This document shows, one piece after another, positions 1 through 7,469 of a stretch of DNA of 64,000 nucleotides. Both the position numbers and the translations under genes were made by a program. The notes under the pieces are model-generated. The model was not told the origin of the DNA and made no database searches. It worked only from the letters and a program-made list of their open reading frames with translations. Source of the stretch: an uncultured Methylophaga sp. (GTDB lineage Bacteria > Pseudomonadota > Gammaproteobacteria > Nitrosococcales > Methylophagaceae); the NCBI RefSeq assembly GCF_947259025.1, contig NZ_CAMYKO010000001.1, positions 1 to 64,000 of the forward strand, read 5' to 3'. Every line of letters begins with the position of its first letter. Position 1 is the stretch's first letter.

Positions 1-122
1 AGTTGAGGCGTGTGGGGTTCTTGCTGGAATTAGCGAAGGAAACATGCACCAGCAGTAGGTGAAGCATCAACCAGATAATCCGATGAGATGCCGGTCTGTC
101 TCACTCTCATGCAAAGGTAAGA

Positions 123-1157
123 TCAACCATTTAATCCGCTTACCCGAATCAAATAAGACTTCGTCTTTTTATCTTGAGACCATTCAGACTTAGTCAGTTT
201 TAGGGGTAGCTCAGCGCTCTTACCTTTGTAACTCAAGTGGAATTTAATGCAACCATCCTCCAAATGGTTAATCTCTTCAACTTCCAGACTAAGTCCAATT
301 TTTGGCGGTGGTGGAATGTCTTTTAGTGGAATAGAACGTGCTTGATGCAGCTCAATCTTGGGCTTGATTACATGCTCCGGGTAGACATAGTCAGGTAGCT
401 TTATAGTGCCCTGTTTCAAGAAGTAACTCCGAAGCTGTTCGCACCAAAGCTTGATGACTTTATTTCTCTCATTTACTTTCTCAATACATGCCTTGTCTGC
501 TAATTTTTTGATCGAACTTTTCAGTTCCTCACTAATGTTAATGAATTTCCAATTTGTTCTTTTATTGATAAATTCCTCGATAACATCAGGGGAGAGCTCT
601 TTAGCCTTGAAGAGTATTTTTGAGAGATCTATCTCAACCAGATTGACATCATTTTCTTTTATCTTATGAAGCTTATCTTCATCAACAAAATGAGTTACTG
701 CAAACTCAATAGCTAAATCGCAAACATCACCAAGGACTTCAAACTTAGCAAAGACGTCTGGTTTGATATTTATTTCAGGTAGATATTTTTCAGCTGTAGG
801 CTCAATGAGATCAACTGCTGATTCAAAGACTTCATAGCTTGCTGAAATCTCCTCACCCAGCTCATCTCGACTTGTACTTTTTTCAGAATATTTGGGGAGT
901 AGTAATTTCTTATTTTTTAGAACAATGAGTTTTGCTAGAACATGGAGTGCCGTCTCAGCGCAACTCTCCTTGTAGTCTTCTTTGCGATGATGGGCGAAGT
1001 AATGAGCCCGCTTTCTCCCCATACGTGCCTGCAATTGCCCACCGCAACCTATGCAGACACAATTACATTTAAGGCCTTTATGAAGTTCATCATCAAGGTC
1101 TTCAATCTGCCTTAATTGTCCTGTTTTGGAATCTTTACCAATTGGGATCTTTATCAT
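123..1157 (-). CDS. CoiA-like zinc-finger/nuclease family protein
   Basis: 344 aa. The N-terminus has a compact cysteine cluster (CNCVCIGCGG, about residues 31-40), followed by RKRAHYFAHH and an E-T-A-L-H-x-L-A-K helix, the usual start of CoiA-like proteins. A PD-(D/E)xK-like core follows (KPDVFA, then LAIEFAVTH, about residues 130-155). CoiA proteins are cytoplasmic and linked to DNA uptake and recombination in Gram-positive bacteria; island-borne relatives are probably nucleases of unknown role. The C-terminal 150 residues are unrecognised. It is last in a minus-strand series behind the Abi_C and octad-repeat genes (97 bp from the former), so co-transcription is possible. The family call is moderately sure; the nuclease role is inferred from motifs. 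Confidence 0.6.
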   Translation of the reverse strand: MIKIPIGKDSKTGQLRQIEDLDDELHKGLKCNCVCIGCGGQLQARMGRKRAHYFAHHRKEDYKESCAETALHVLAKLIVLKNKKLLLPKYSEKSTSRDELGEEISASYEVFESAVDLIEPTAEKYLPEINIKPDVFAKFEVLGDVCDLAIEFAVTHFVDEDKLHKIKENDVNLVEIDLSKILFKAKELSPDVIEEFINKRTNWKFINISEELKSSIKKLADKACIEKVNERNKVIKLWCEQLRSYFLKQGTIKLPDYVYPEHVIKPKIELHQARSIPLKDIPPPPKIGLSLEVEEINHLEDGCIKFHLSYKGKSAELPLKLTKSEWSQDKKTKSYLIRVSGLNG

Positions 1158-1254
1158 TTAATCGTGAGCAATCCTTTGCAGTGGTGGTTTTATAGTTCTA
1201 TGCCTCAAATGATACATCTGAAGAAGTATGATTTGCTTGATGTCATGAATGAGG

Positions 1255-2088
1255 TTAGTTCTGCACTCTAACTTTTCTTTCGTCCCATGTCTCGATCACA
1301 AATAATGCTATGGTGTGGGCTGAGTGAATGGCTAAGCGGGCATGTCTTGGTTTTAGGTTATAGACTTTCCTTCCTTGGCCATGTGCTGAGCTAGCGTGAG
1401 TTCTAAAAGCACCAATACCATCAACCACCGATATTATTCCTGAAAGAATTCTTTTCAAATCGTTATCTTCTAGAGAACCGGGCTCAAAGCCTAAATCAGA
1501 GCGCACAACTTTCCATACATTTTGCAAATCTTGCTTTTGAGGCATTTCCAAATGTTCATCTTCAATGTATGTCTTGAATATTGATTCAAGTATGTTGCAT
1601 GCGGCTGAAACAGCTTCTCTGGGCTGTGAATTTACGTTTGAAATAGCCCTATTAAACTCAGCATCAATGGTGGGGATATCACGTCCTTGTATGAGCTCTG
1701 CCAAGGAACGGCTGGGAGTGTGGCTGCCATCTGAAATGAGCCCACCGGGAATATAATTGAGATTGCAGCGAGACAGTATTGCTTTTATCTTTTTTCTGAA
1801 CTCTATTTTTCCATCCACGTTAGGTTCACCAAACCAAGCAGAATCTTGACTCTCTAATTCTGGCAACTCCATGTAACCCTCGATCAGGCGGCCAAGTATT
1901 TCTAATGGCCTATCGGTTTCTTTATTGACTCTCCTGAGCCAAGCTTGAACTTTAACGGGCTTTGAACCTTCCGGGGGCTCCCCCGGAGCTTCTGCATAAG
2001 AAAAAAGGTTGTCTAAGCTAGCATGTGTTTCGAAATTTGGTAAGTTTTCAGACAGTACAGCTATTACAGGGGCTGGTATTTTTTTCAT
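1255..2088 (-). CDS. Abortive-infection family protein with Abi_C domain
   Basis: 277 aa. The C-terminal 130 residues (from ESIFKTYIEDE) fit the Abi_C family: a helical domain with R-T-H-A-S-S-A-H-G-Q-G and a final ARLAIHSAHTIALFVIETW helix. The R-x6-H spacing resembles HEPN ribonuclease motifs, although a HEPN relationship is inference. The N-terminal half is variable and probably senses or binds a partner. Abi_C proteins are usually tied to phage exclusion by growth arrest. It lies between the octad-repeat gene (71 bp upstream) and the CoiA-like gene (97 bp downstream), all on the minus strand. Confidence 0.7.
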   Translation of the reverse strand: MKKIPAPVIAVLSENLPNFETHASLDNLFSYAEAPGEPPEGSKPVKVQAWLRRVNKETDRPLEILGRLIEGYMELPELESQDSAWFGEPNVDGKIEFRKKIKAILSRCNLNYIPGGLISDGSHTPSRSLAELIQGRDIPTIDAEFNRAISNVNSQPREAVSAACNILESIFKTYIEDEHLEMPQKQDLQNVWKVVRSDLGFEPGSLEDNDLKRILSGIISVVDGIGAFRTHASSAHGQGRKVYNLKPRHARLAIHSAHTIALFVIETWDERKVRVQN

Positions 2089-2159
2089 CGTGCTGACTAT
2101 AGCAATTCAAATTCTGTATTCTGGCAAATAATTCTGTATCAGGATTGTCGAGAAAGTAC

Positions 2160-2618
2160 CTAAAAATAATTCTCAGGCCACAGATGTTCTGGTAAGTGCT
2201 CCCGTATTAAGTCAGAAGCCCAATTATACCCTCTTGCTTCAAGCTCTCTCACAAAATAAGGCCATGGTGGAATATTGCTCTGATATACCTGAAGATTTGA
2301 TGTAGACATCCCGCCGCCTGGTAAGGTCGATAAACCGCCGTACTGAGAAGTAGACAAGCCACCATATTGGGATGTTGATAAACCACCATATTGGGAAGTC
2401 GAGAGGCCACCGTATTGGGAGGTGGATAAACCGCCATATTGAGACGTGGACATGCCTCCATATTGTGATGTTGAAAGGCCACCAAATTGTGCTGTCGAAG
2501 CCCCTCCATATTGAGAAGTTGACATGCCTCCATACTGAGAGGTGGAGAGTCCGCCTCCTTGCGTAGTGCTTAAATTTCTCGGCCAAGTGCGTAGATTGGG
2601 AATAGTTGGTCTGTTCAT
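2160..2618 (-). CDS. Octapeptide-repeat protein (GGLSTSQY repeats)
   Basis: 152 aa. A 15-residue basic N-terminus is followed by 11 tandem octads of the form L/M-S-T-S-Q-Y-G-G (residues 16-103) and a unique C-terminus rich in W, P and acidic residues that ends PEHLWPENYF. Such short Gly/Ser/Thr periodicity suggests a stacked beta-roll or solenoid. There is no signal peptide, so a cytoplasmic location is likely. The start is supported by AAGGA about 8 nt upstream of ATG. Short proteins with GGLSTxxxGG repeats occur in many bacteria, but I know of no function. It is first of a three-gene minus-strand series with the Abi_C and CoiA-like genes. The overlapping 127- and 94-aa frames are shadows of the repeat. 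Confidence 0.7.
   Translation of the reverse strand: MNRPTIPNLRTWPRNLSTTQGGGLSTSQYGGMSTSQYGGASTAQFGGLSTSQYGGMSTSQYGGLSTSQYGGLSTSQYGGLSTSQYGGLSTSQYGGLSTLPGGGMSTSNLQVYQSNIPPWPYFVRELEARGYNWASDLIREHLPEHLWPENYF
2310..2573 (-). repeat. Eleven 24-bp tandem coding repeats
   Basis: The octads correspond to 11 units of 24 bp, some nearly identical at DNA level and some diverged (ASTAQF, LSTTQG, LSTLPG). The array keeps frame under gain or loss of whole units, so copy number could vary between strains. It is coding sequence, not a CRISPR array, since there are no spacers. Confidence 0.85.
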
Positions 2619-2738
2619 GCATCCATCCTTGTTACTTGGGTATGTTTGAGAGGTGCTAGCTATCCGTAGCTATCCGAATAACGTGAGCACAATGACAATA
2701 ATGTTATGAACAATTGCGCTGATTTGACCTCAAAAATG

Positions 2739-2855
2739 CCCCTCTAAAAGCCTAGGTTAGAGGGGAAAGTTTATATTGTATAATATAAATCGCAAGACCC
2801 TGATTTAAAAAGGATTAATCCTTAATTTACAGTGATTTTCAACGGGTTGCAACCC
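2739..2855. promoter_or_regulatory. Cluster of four palindromes in a divergent promoter region
   Basis: Between the divergent octad-repeat gene and the 106-aa gene lie four perfect inverted repeats. The first has CCCCTCTAA/TTAGAGGGG arms with a 9-nt loop (2739-2765). The second is TTTATATT-GTAT-AATATAAA, which also contains TATAAT (2770-2789). The third is AAGGATTAATCCTT (2810-2823) and the fourth GGGTTGCAACCC (2844-2855). The second looks like an operator over a -10 element. The first could be a minus-strand terminator because its complement is followed by ATTTTTG. No regulator can be assigned. Confidence 0.5.
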
Positions 2856-2907
2856 CGCTCTCTTTTCTGCTTTTATGTATATCCACCAAGCCTAAATTAG
2901 GTAAAAA

Positions 2908-3228
2908 ATGGATATACAATTGATCCCACCAGGCCATGCTCAGATGAAGGCATGGAATGTCATAAAGCTAAAAAAGCTCGGCACATTTCACATCGCTGGT
3001 TTCGAAATTTCAGGTCGGAGATGGAGAATCAGTACAGAAATTAGAGAGCTAGACACCATGAACCTCACTGCTAAGACACGCTCAGGTTCTCAGTATAAGT
3101 TCACTGAGCCCCGGGGAGTAATGCATCCCACTGTGATGGTAGTCCTCGGCACGATTGAGGAAGGTTACTCCATTGCAACCGATGAAGAGCTAATCCAATT
3201 CAAACCTCAGACAACTGGGGAGGCATAA
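2908..3228 (+). CDS. Hypothetical protein, first gene of metallophosphoesterase operon
   Basis: 106 aa, not recognised. It is soluble, basic in the middle (GRRWRISTEIRELD) and likely mostly beta, with no signal or membrane segment. Its stop is one base before the start of the next gene, which is 9 bp before the phosphoesterase, so the three genes form a tight operon. The start follows a palindrome-rich leader. Confidence 0.55.
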   Translation: MDIQLIPPGHAQMKAWNVIKLKKLGTFHIAGFEISGRRWRISTEIRELDTMNLTAKTRSGSQYKFTEPRGVMHPTVMVVLGTIEEGYSIATDEELIQFKPQTTGEA

Positions 3229-3229
3229 G

Positions 3230-3634
3230 ATGAACAAAAGTCTCACAGAGAGGTTGTTTGAGGAATGTCCTCTAATCTATAGGACAAACAGTGATGGGAC
3301 TCAAACTATCGTTAACCGAAGAGAATTTGAATGTGGTGACGGTTGGTTCGATACCATCTACCAACTCTCTACTAAGATCGAATCCATAGCAAAGGTAATG
3401 CAACAAAATGGAACCCCAATATCTGGGTTGCCTCAGGTCCGTCAGGTTAAAGAAAAATTTGGCGGGCTAAGGTTTTATATGAACCGAAGCACTGAAGAAA
3501 TAGAAGAACTCATTCAGCAGGCTAGTCTCCAAGCCTCTATTACATGTGAGTGTTGTGGCGAGGCGGGCTATAAGCAGGCAACTTCATCTGGATGGATAAT
3601 GGTTGTGTGTGATAACTGTGCCAGGGAATATTGA
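3230..3634 (+). CDS. Hypothetical protein with C-terminal zinc ribbon
   Basis: 134 aa. The C-terminus has two cysteine knuckles, CECCGEAG and CDNCAREY, about 26 residues apart, consistent with a zinc ribbon. The upstream part carries FECGDGWFDTIYQL and VKEKFGGLRFY, blocks I recall from small uncharacterised bacterial and phage proteins. No enzymatic residues are evident. Its place between the 106-aa gene and the metallophosphoesterase gene suggests an accessory role. Confidence 0.6.
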   Translation: MNKSLTERLFEECPLIYRTNSDGTQTIVNRREFECGDGWFDTIYQLSTKIESIAKVMQQNGTPISGLPQVRQVKEKFGGLRFYMNRSTEEIEELIQQASLQASITCECCGEAGYKQATSSGWIMVVCDNCAREY

Positions 3635-3643
3635 GAAAGAAAC

Positions 3644-4402
3644 ATGAAAATTCAGCTTTACTCGGATTTGCACATAGAACAGATTGGCTTTTTCAGTCTC
3701 CCAGCATTAGACACAGATTTAATTATCCTGGCCGGTGATATTGATACTGGACTATATGGCTTGGAATGGGCGGAAGAGCTCAGAAGACTTCACAAGAAGC
3801 CCGTTATCTATGTTGCAGGTAATCATGAATATTACAAACATGAATATCATGCATTAACACAAGAAATGAGAGATTACGCTGCTCAGTACGACAAGCTGCA
3901 CTTTCTGGAGAAAGATGAAGTCATTATTGATGGGGTGCGTTTCTTAGGTACAACACTATGGACCAACTACTTTGATGAATACGGGCCATTCGAGCGTGAC
4001 AAAAATATCAAAATATTAGATGCAGCACTTATGGATCATAAAGTCATTAGGATCGATGAGCGCCGCTTCAGTGCTCAGGATGCTTATAAAGAGCATCTAA
4101 CTTCTCTATCATGGCTTAAAGAGAAGTTACGCGAGAGCTTTTCCGGCAAAACAGTGGTAGTTACGCATCACGCCCCATCATTTCTCTGCAATCACAAAGA
4201 TTTCGGCATGAATGAAATGAGCCCTGGCTTCGTTTCAAACCTTGAACATTTAATGAATGGGGTAGATTTATGGTGTTATGGGCATACTCATTCAAATCTA
4301 GATACTGAGGTTCAGGGCTGCAGGTTGGTGAGTAATCAGAAAGGATATAAACCTGAAAAAATTCCTGTCCCTTTCAAGTCGCAACTTATTATCTCTATCT
4401 GA
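3644..4402 (+). CDS. Calcineurin-like metallophosphoesterase
   Basis: 252 aa, complete. The dinuclear metal-site blocks of the MPP superfamily are in order: YSDLHIE (residues 6-12), LAGDID (about 29-34), VAGNHEYY (about 57-64), THHAPS (about 170) and GHTHSN (about 215). The family hydrolyses phosphoesters, including nucleic acid ends and cyclic nucleotides; the substrate cannot be read here. It has no signal peptide, so it is cytoplasmic. It is the third gene of the operon that starts at 2908. Confidence 0.85.
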   Translation: MKIQLYSDLHIEQIGFFSLPALDTDLIILAGDIDTGLYGLEWAEELRRLHKKPVIYVAGNHEYYKHEYHALTQEMRDYAAQYDKLHFLEKDEVIIDGVRFLGTTLWTNYFDEYGPFERDKNIKILDAALMDHKVIRIDERRFSAQDAYKEHLTSLSWLKEKLRESFSGKTVVVTHHAPSFLCNHKDFGMNEMSPGFVSNLEHLMNGVDLWCYGHTHSNLDTEVQGCRLVSNQKGYKPEKIPVPFKSQLIISI

Positions 4403-4638
4403 CTGTTCATTTTAGTGTGGACCCAAGCAAAATTAGATTTCTGATACATAAAATCAAGATGTTATAGAGGGCTGACACCACTGTTCTAGATTTGGCATGA
4501 AACAACCACCTAATTTCTGGATTCAGATTGATCAAGTTTCATTGCCGGATTGTGGTCGTATTAAGAGCAAGCCCGCTTTTGATGCAGGCTTAATCTATGG
4601 TTATTTGAGCTTACAGGTTCTTGTATTCAGTGCTTGGA
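4403..4638. other. Non-coding stretch between phosphoesterase and integron remnant
   Basis: No convincing frame, RNA or clear terminator. It is probably eroded flank of the integron remnant. Confidence 0.4.
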
Positions 4639-4860
4639 TTAAAACTCATCTAAAGGACTGTTAATTGCTTGGGCACCTTTAGGTAGAACATGCGTTTTAA
4701 AAATTGTCGTTTTTATGTCCTTGTGACCGATTAACCCTTGTCGAGCTCAGTAAAAATAAGCTTTTTCAGTCTTAGGGCCATAGTTACGACGTCGAATTTC
4801 TAGCCGCATTGCTCCCAGAAGCTCCGGTTTCTTGGTTACGGTCCGCTCATCACCCCATAA
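4639..4860 (-). pseudogene. Remnant of an integron-type tyrosine integrase (intI-like)
   Basis: Two pieces of one gene survive, read on the minus strand. The higher-coordinate piece gives ELLGAMRLEIRRRNYGPKTE, the N-terminal SAM-like DNA-binding helix of integron integrases, and hits a stop after EKAYFY. Straight after, in another frame, comes LIGHKDIKTTIFKTHVLP and then INSPLDEF, matching the GH-x-D-x-x-TTM-IYTHVL end of IntI proteins. The middle of the protein, including the first catalytic Arg and HxxR, is deleted, and the nucleophile position reads F-K instead of I-Y. It is transcribed away from the cassette-like genes, as a real intI would be. Not in the ORF track. Confidence 0.75.
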
Positions 4861-5040
4861 AAATACCTTCAATAGTGACTTAAAGGGTTGATAAAAAGGG
4901 AAAAGTTGATGATTATAGATTCATCAAGAAAAATGATAAGCAGACTTTAATTCCTGAATTATCATTTTACACGCCAAAGGATTGAGGTAACACTATGTTT
5001 CATAGTGAGAAAAGGACTTACACCTATCAAAATAAAAATT

Positions 5041-5080
5041 GTTTAACGGTTCTCTAGATCCACTAAACATGCTGTTAGGT
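5041..5080 (+). other. Candidate attI / first cassette junction
   Basis: A GTTAGGT core (GTTRRRY consensus) sits at 5074-5080, between the integrase remnant and the first cassette-like ORF, preceded by an AAC-containing leader. Layout (intI divergent, then attI, then cassettes) and core agree with an integron. The 200 bp towards the integrase remnant hold no other recognisable element. Confidence 0.55.
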
Positions 5081-5087
5081 GTACTTG

Positions 5088-5333
5088 ATGGAGTCTGGAA
5101 TGGAAGCACTCTTCGTCGGCGTAGGGACAATCATCCAGTCAGTAGGTCCTTGGGTGGCTCTAGCACTTGCGATAGTTTTGCCAGTTGCAGTAGGTAGCAT
5201 TGTGTCGAAACTGACCTTTGGTTCTTATGCGCTGAATCGAAACAAGTACATCTTGGCTTCAACGCTTCTGGTCGCTGCTCTAATGTTTTCGACGGCGTCG
5301 GTATCGGCCATTGTTATGGGGCAGTGGGGTTAG
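5088..5333 (+). CDS. Small two-helix membrane protein (cassette 1)
   Basis: 81 aa from ATG at 5088; the track begins at a GTG nine bases earlier inside the attI-like core, and a later ATG at 5100 is also possible. Two hydrophobic helices (about VGPWVALALAIVLPVAVG and ILASTLLVAALMFSTASV) are separated by a short polar loop with NRNK. AGGT lies about 8 nt before ATG 5088. No family recognised. It would be the first cassette after attI, so it is the best placed for expression. Confidence 0.55.
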   Translation: MESGMEALFVGVGTIIQSVGPWVALALAIVLPVAVGSIVSKLTFGSYALNRNKYILASTLLVAALMFSTASVSAIVMGQWG

Positions 5334-5392
5334 GTTCAGGCAAAACAGCAGGGGGGGATAGTGCTCTACGGCGAGTACGCACACCTAACAAG

Positions 5393-5443
5393 TAAGGGCT
5401 ACGGACGCGCTAACAGCATGCGCCGCAGCCTTCGGCGTTACCT
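5393..5443 (+). repeat. attC-like site 1 (degenerate)
   Basis: Starts with ACCTAAC (RYYYAAC consensus, complementary to the GTTAGGT core at 5074) and ends with GGCGTTACCT. The inner arms (GGCTACGGACGCG / CGCCGCAGCC) are only partly complementary. Called from its place between cassette-like ORFs as much as from sequence. Confidence 0.5.
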
Positions 5444-5467
5444 GTAGACAGATAAGTATGAGGGATA

Positions 5468-6004
5468 ATGAAAAGATCACTTCACCAAACTCTTAAATGC
5501 ATCTATGACTTTGATGATCTTGGCGTTAGGAAGTTATCCGAAAAAATGCACCGGAAACATGGTGATCATCGTGATTTCTATGGGTTGTCTGCACTATTAG
5601 AGGCTGGATATATTGGTTTCACTGGTCCAATTTTTGAAACTGAATCTGGCAAATTAGATACGTACAGGCAAGTTAGGCTTTTTCAAGCGTATTCGCAGGG
5701 CTACGGAGAACAGTCCTATGATGGTGTCACTATATGTGAATCTGAACATTTTGATTCATTTTTATATATTGGCCCCAAAGCTATAACCTACTTCCAAAGT
5801 AAATCAGAAATGCGAAATGGCTGGCTTATAACAGCAGTCCTGAGTTTGGTGGTAGCAATAATATCAGGCGTGTCGGTAGCTTATCTAACGAGTGCTGACA
5901 CTAAATGTTGCCCTGTTTCAGAGGCTCACCTCACAAGTCAATCAAGTTCGCCCGTAAAAGACGCGACCCGGACGCACTACGTGCGCCGCATGTTGAGGCG
6001 ATAG
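5468..6004 (+). CDS. Hypothetical protein with one membrane helix (cassette 2)
   Basis: 178 aa. Residues 1-110 are soluble, with a helix-rich start (KRSLHQTLKCIYDFDDLGVRK) that may be a winged-helix-like fold. One transmembrane segment follows (WLITAVLSLVVAIISGVSVAYL, about 119-140), then a short tail. The last residues (RTHYVRRMLRR) are encoded inside the attC-like site, so the tail is probably a product of cassette structure. No family recognised. Confidence 0.55.
   Translation: MKRSLHQTLKCIYDFDDLGVRKLSEKMHRKHGDHRDFYGLSALLEAGYIGFTGPIFETESGKLDTYRQVRLFQAYSQGYGEQSYDGVTICESEHFDSFLYIGPKAITYFQSKSEMRNGWLITAVLSLVVAIISGVSVAYLTSADTKCCPVSEAHLTSQSSSPVKDATRTHYVRRMLRR
5926..6000 (+). repeat. attC-like site 2 overlapping the end of cassette 2
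   Basis: Runs from CCTCACAAG to TGTTGAGGCG; the ends are roughly complementary. A central imperfect hairpin GACGCAC-TAC-GTGCGCC lies inside. The segment CAAGTCAATCAAGTTCG resembles the left half of many chromosomal attC sites. The site lies inside the 3' end of the 178-aa ORF. Confidence 0.5.
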
Positions 6005-6025
6005 GTCGTAAGGATAAGAAGCAAC

Positions 6026-6820
6026 GTGATAGACCTCTGGAATCCAGGAACTTTTAATGCTGAGCTAAAGCGCACGCTCACAGCGGAATCACAGTTGATT
6101 TTCGACTATTACTCTGAAGACCAAAGATTGATGGATGAGCATTTGAATAGCTCGCCTTACCAAAAACTAAAGCCGAACAGGTTTTCCGCAGACTTCTTCT
6201 CGTTCCGAGAATATGAGCTGACACCGATATTGGCGGGATGTCGAATACGAGCTTGGCACTACGCCAGGTTGTTAGACCATGAGGTGGCGGCGATGCAACA
6301 GGGACTAGTTCCTTCGTCATTAGAGTTTTTAAAGAAACGGCTTAATGACCTAGTTGCTATGAACCTTCTGAGTCAGGAAGAAGCCGACAAAGTCTTTCTA
6401 TATAGCCCCTTTCAATCGCAAGAGGCTATAAGGCCAGGGAGGTTTTGGATTGTCACCTTGCCACTGCATTATAGCGACAAAGGCGTATTGCCTCTCCTTG
6501 GAAGCTGGGGCGGGGAATCAGCGTATTTTCGCCTTTCCGATAAGGCACTGGCTAATAAGCTGGGAAATCTCGGAATGTCACGAATTCTCGAGATTGGGGC
6601 CGCCCTCTCTGACGGTCACAACGCATTCAGTGTTTCTAGTACAGTGCTGGAGGCATGGGCCAAGAAGCTAGGAGTCCCCATGGTTCCGACTGGATGTGAT
6701 CTTGCAATCACCAATAGTCTCGGCACTGCTAAATTGGTTCGGGTACACACGAAAGGCGAAAGCACTTTTGCGACGATATCTAAAACATACCCTAAAGGTG
6801 TGTCTGAAAAGATCATCTAA
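6026..6820 (+). CDS. Hypothetical protein (cassette 3)
   Basis: 264 aa from a GTG start that follows a purine-rich AAGGATAAGAAG. It is soluble, with no signal peptide or clear catalytic motif. It alternates helical segments (SLEFLKKRLNDLVAMNLLSQEEAD) with a beta-rich middle (PGRFWIVTLPLHYSDKGVL). Not recognised. Bounded on both sides by attC-like sites and in the same direction as the other cassettes. Confidence 0.55.
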   Translation: MIDLWNPGTFNAELKRTLTAESQLIFDYYSEDQRLMDEHLNSSPYQKLKPNRFSADFFSFREYELTPILAGCRIRAWHYARLLDHEVAAMQQGLVPSSLEFLKKRLNDLVAMNLLSQEEADKVFLYSPFQSQEAIRPGRFWIVTLPLHYSDKGVLPLLGSWGGESAYFRLSDKALANKLGNLGMSRILEIGAALSDGHNAFSVSSTVLEAWAKKLGVPMVPTGCDLAITNSLGTAKLVRVHTKGESTFATISKTYPKGVSEKII

Positions 6821-6824
6821 AATC

Positions 6825-6892
6825 GGCTAAACGGCGACCACTTTACCGCCGCTTCGCGGCTACAAACCCGCGCTTGAGACGGGCGTTAGGGC
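6825..6892 (+). repeat. attC-like site 3
   Basis: Runs from GGCTAAAC to GGGCGTTAGGGC. It contains a clean central hairpin GCCGC-TTC-GCGGC and the GCTTGAGACGGGCGTTAGG tail that is common in chromosomal attC sites. It is one of the two clearest attC candidates here. Confidence 0.65.
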
Positions 6893-6913
6893 TCAAGAGG
6901 ACAACGAATTCTG

Positions 6914-7381
6914 ATGAACAAATTTGTCTGGGATACATCTGCAATAGTAAATATTAAAGAGCCGAATGCTGAGGGATACTCTCCGGGACATAGCTTGATT
7001 AGAGACTTATCGGATGGCTGGATAAAAGGAGAGTATTTAAATATTTTCCCAACCCTTGCTGTTTTTGAAGTCAACGCGACGGTCTCAAAAATGCACAGGA
7101 AAGGAATTAATATTCTGAGAGAGTTTTACATATTTGATAAACATGCCCAGTTATATGCTGTCGATCGAGATTTAGTCTCTAAATCCTATGAGTTCTTTAC
7201 TATCGACGGTTTCGATAAGTTGTACGGTGCTGATTTGGTTTTTGCTTGTATAGCTCATATTGAAAATGCCTATCTTGTAACAAAAGACAGTAAATTAGCA
7301 CTTCACGCATCTAAACATGTCAGAGTTATTGACTTAAATGAGAGTTTAGAAAGCGCCAATTATCGTGATCTATTTGAGTAG
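6914..7381 (+). CDS. PIN-domain ribonuclease-like protein (cassette 4)
   Basis: 155 aa, a full-length single PIN domain. Acidic residues lie where expected: VWDTSAIVN (residues 5-13), a Glu in AVFEVNAT (about 54), YGADLVFACIAH (about 113-124) and the final VTKDSKLAL (about 131-139). PIN proteins are Mg-dependent RNases, often VapC-type toxins. No antitoxin-like ORF sits directly upstream, so it may be an orphan toxin, a cassette split from its partner, or a stand-alone RNase. Confidence 0.75.
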   Translation: MNKFVWDTSAIVNIKEPNAEGYSPGHSLIRDLSDGWIKGEYLNIFPTLAVFEVNATVSKMHRKGINILREFYIFDKHAQLYAVDRDLVSKSYEFFTIDGFDKLYGADLVFACIAHIENAYLVTKDSKLALHASKHVRVIDLNESLESANYRDLFE

Positions 7382-7385
7382 GAAA

Positions 7386-7456
7386 GCCCCAACAAATCGC
7401 TTAAGCCGACCAAAAACCGCGATGCGGTTTTCGTCTGCTGAGATTAAGCGTTAGAT
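7386..7456 (+). repeat. attC-like site 4
   Basis: The best attC in the array. It starts GCCCCAACAAATCGCTTAAG and ends ATTAAGCGTTAGAT, with complementary ends and a GTTRRRY core (GTTAGAT at 7450-7456). A strong central hairpin AAAACCGC-GAT-GCGGTTTT lies between. Confidence 0.75.
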
Positions 7457-7469
7457 TTCAGGAATTTTA

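Noticed and set aside
2310-2573. Possible CRISPR array
   Set aside because: 24-bp units adjoin without spacers and keep one open frame.
2239-2622. 127-aa and 94-aa ORFs across the octad repeats, and the 64-aa plus-strand ORF
   Set aside because: They are alternative readings of the 24-bp repeat; only the 152-aa frame has unique, protein-like ends and a ribosome site.
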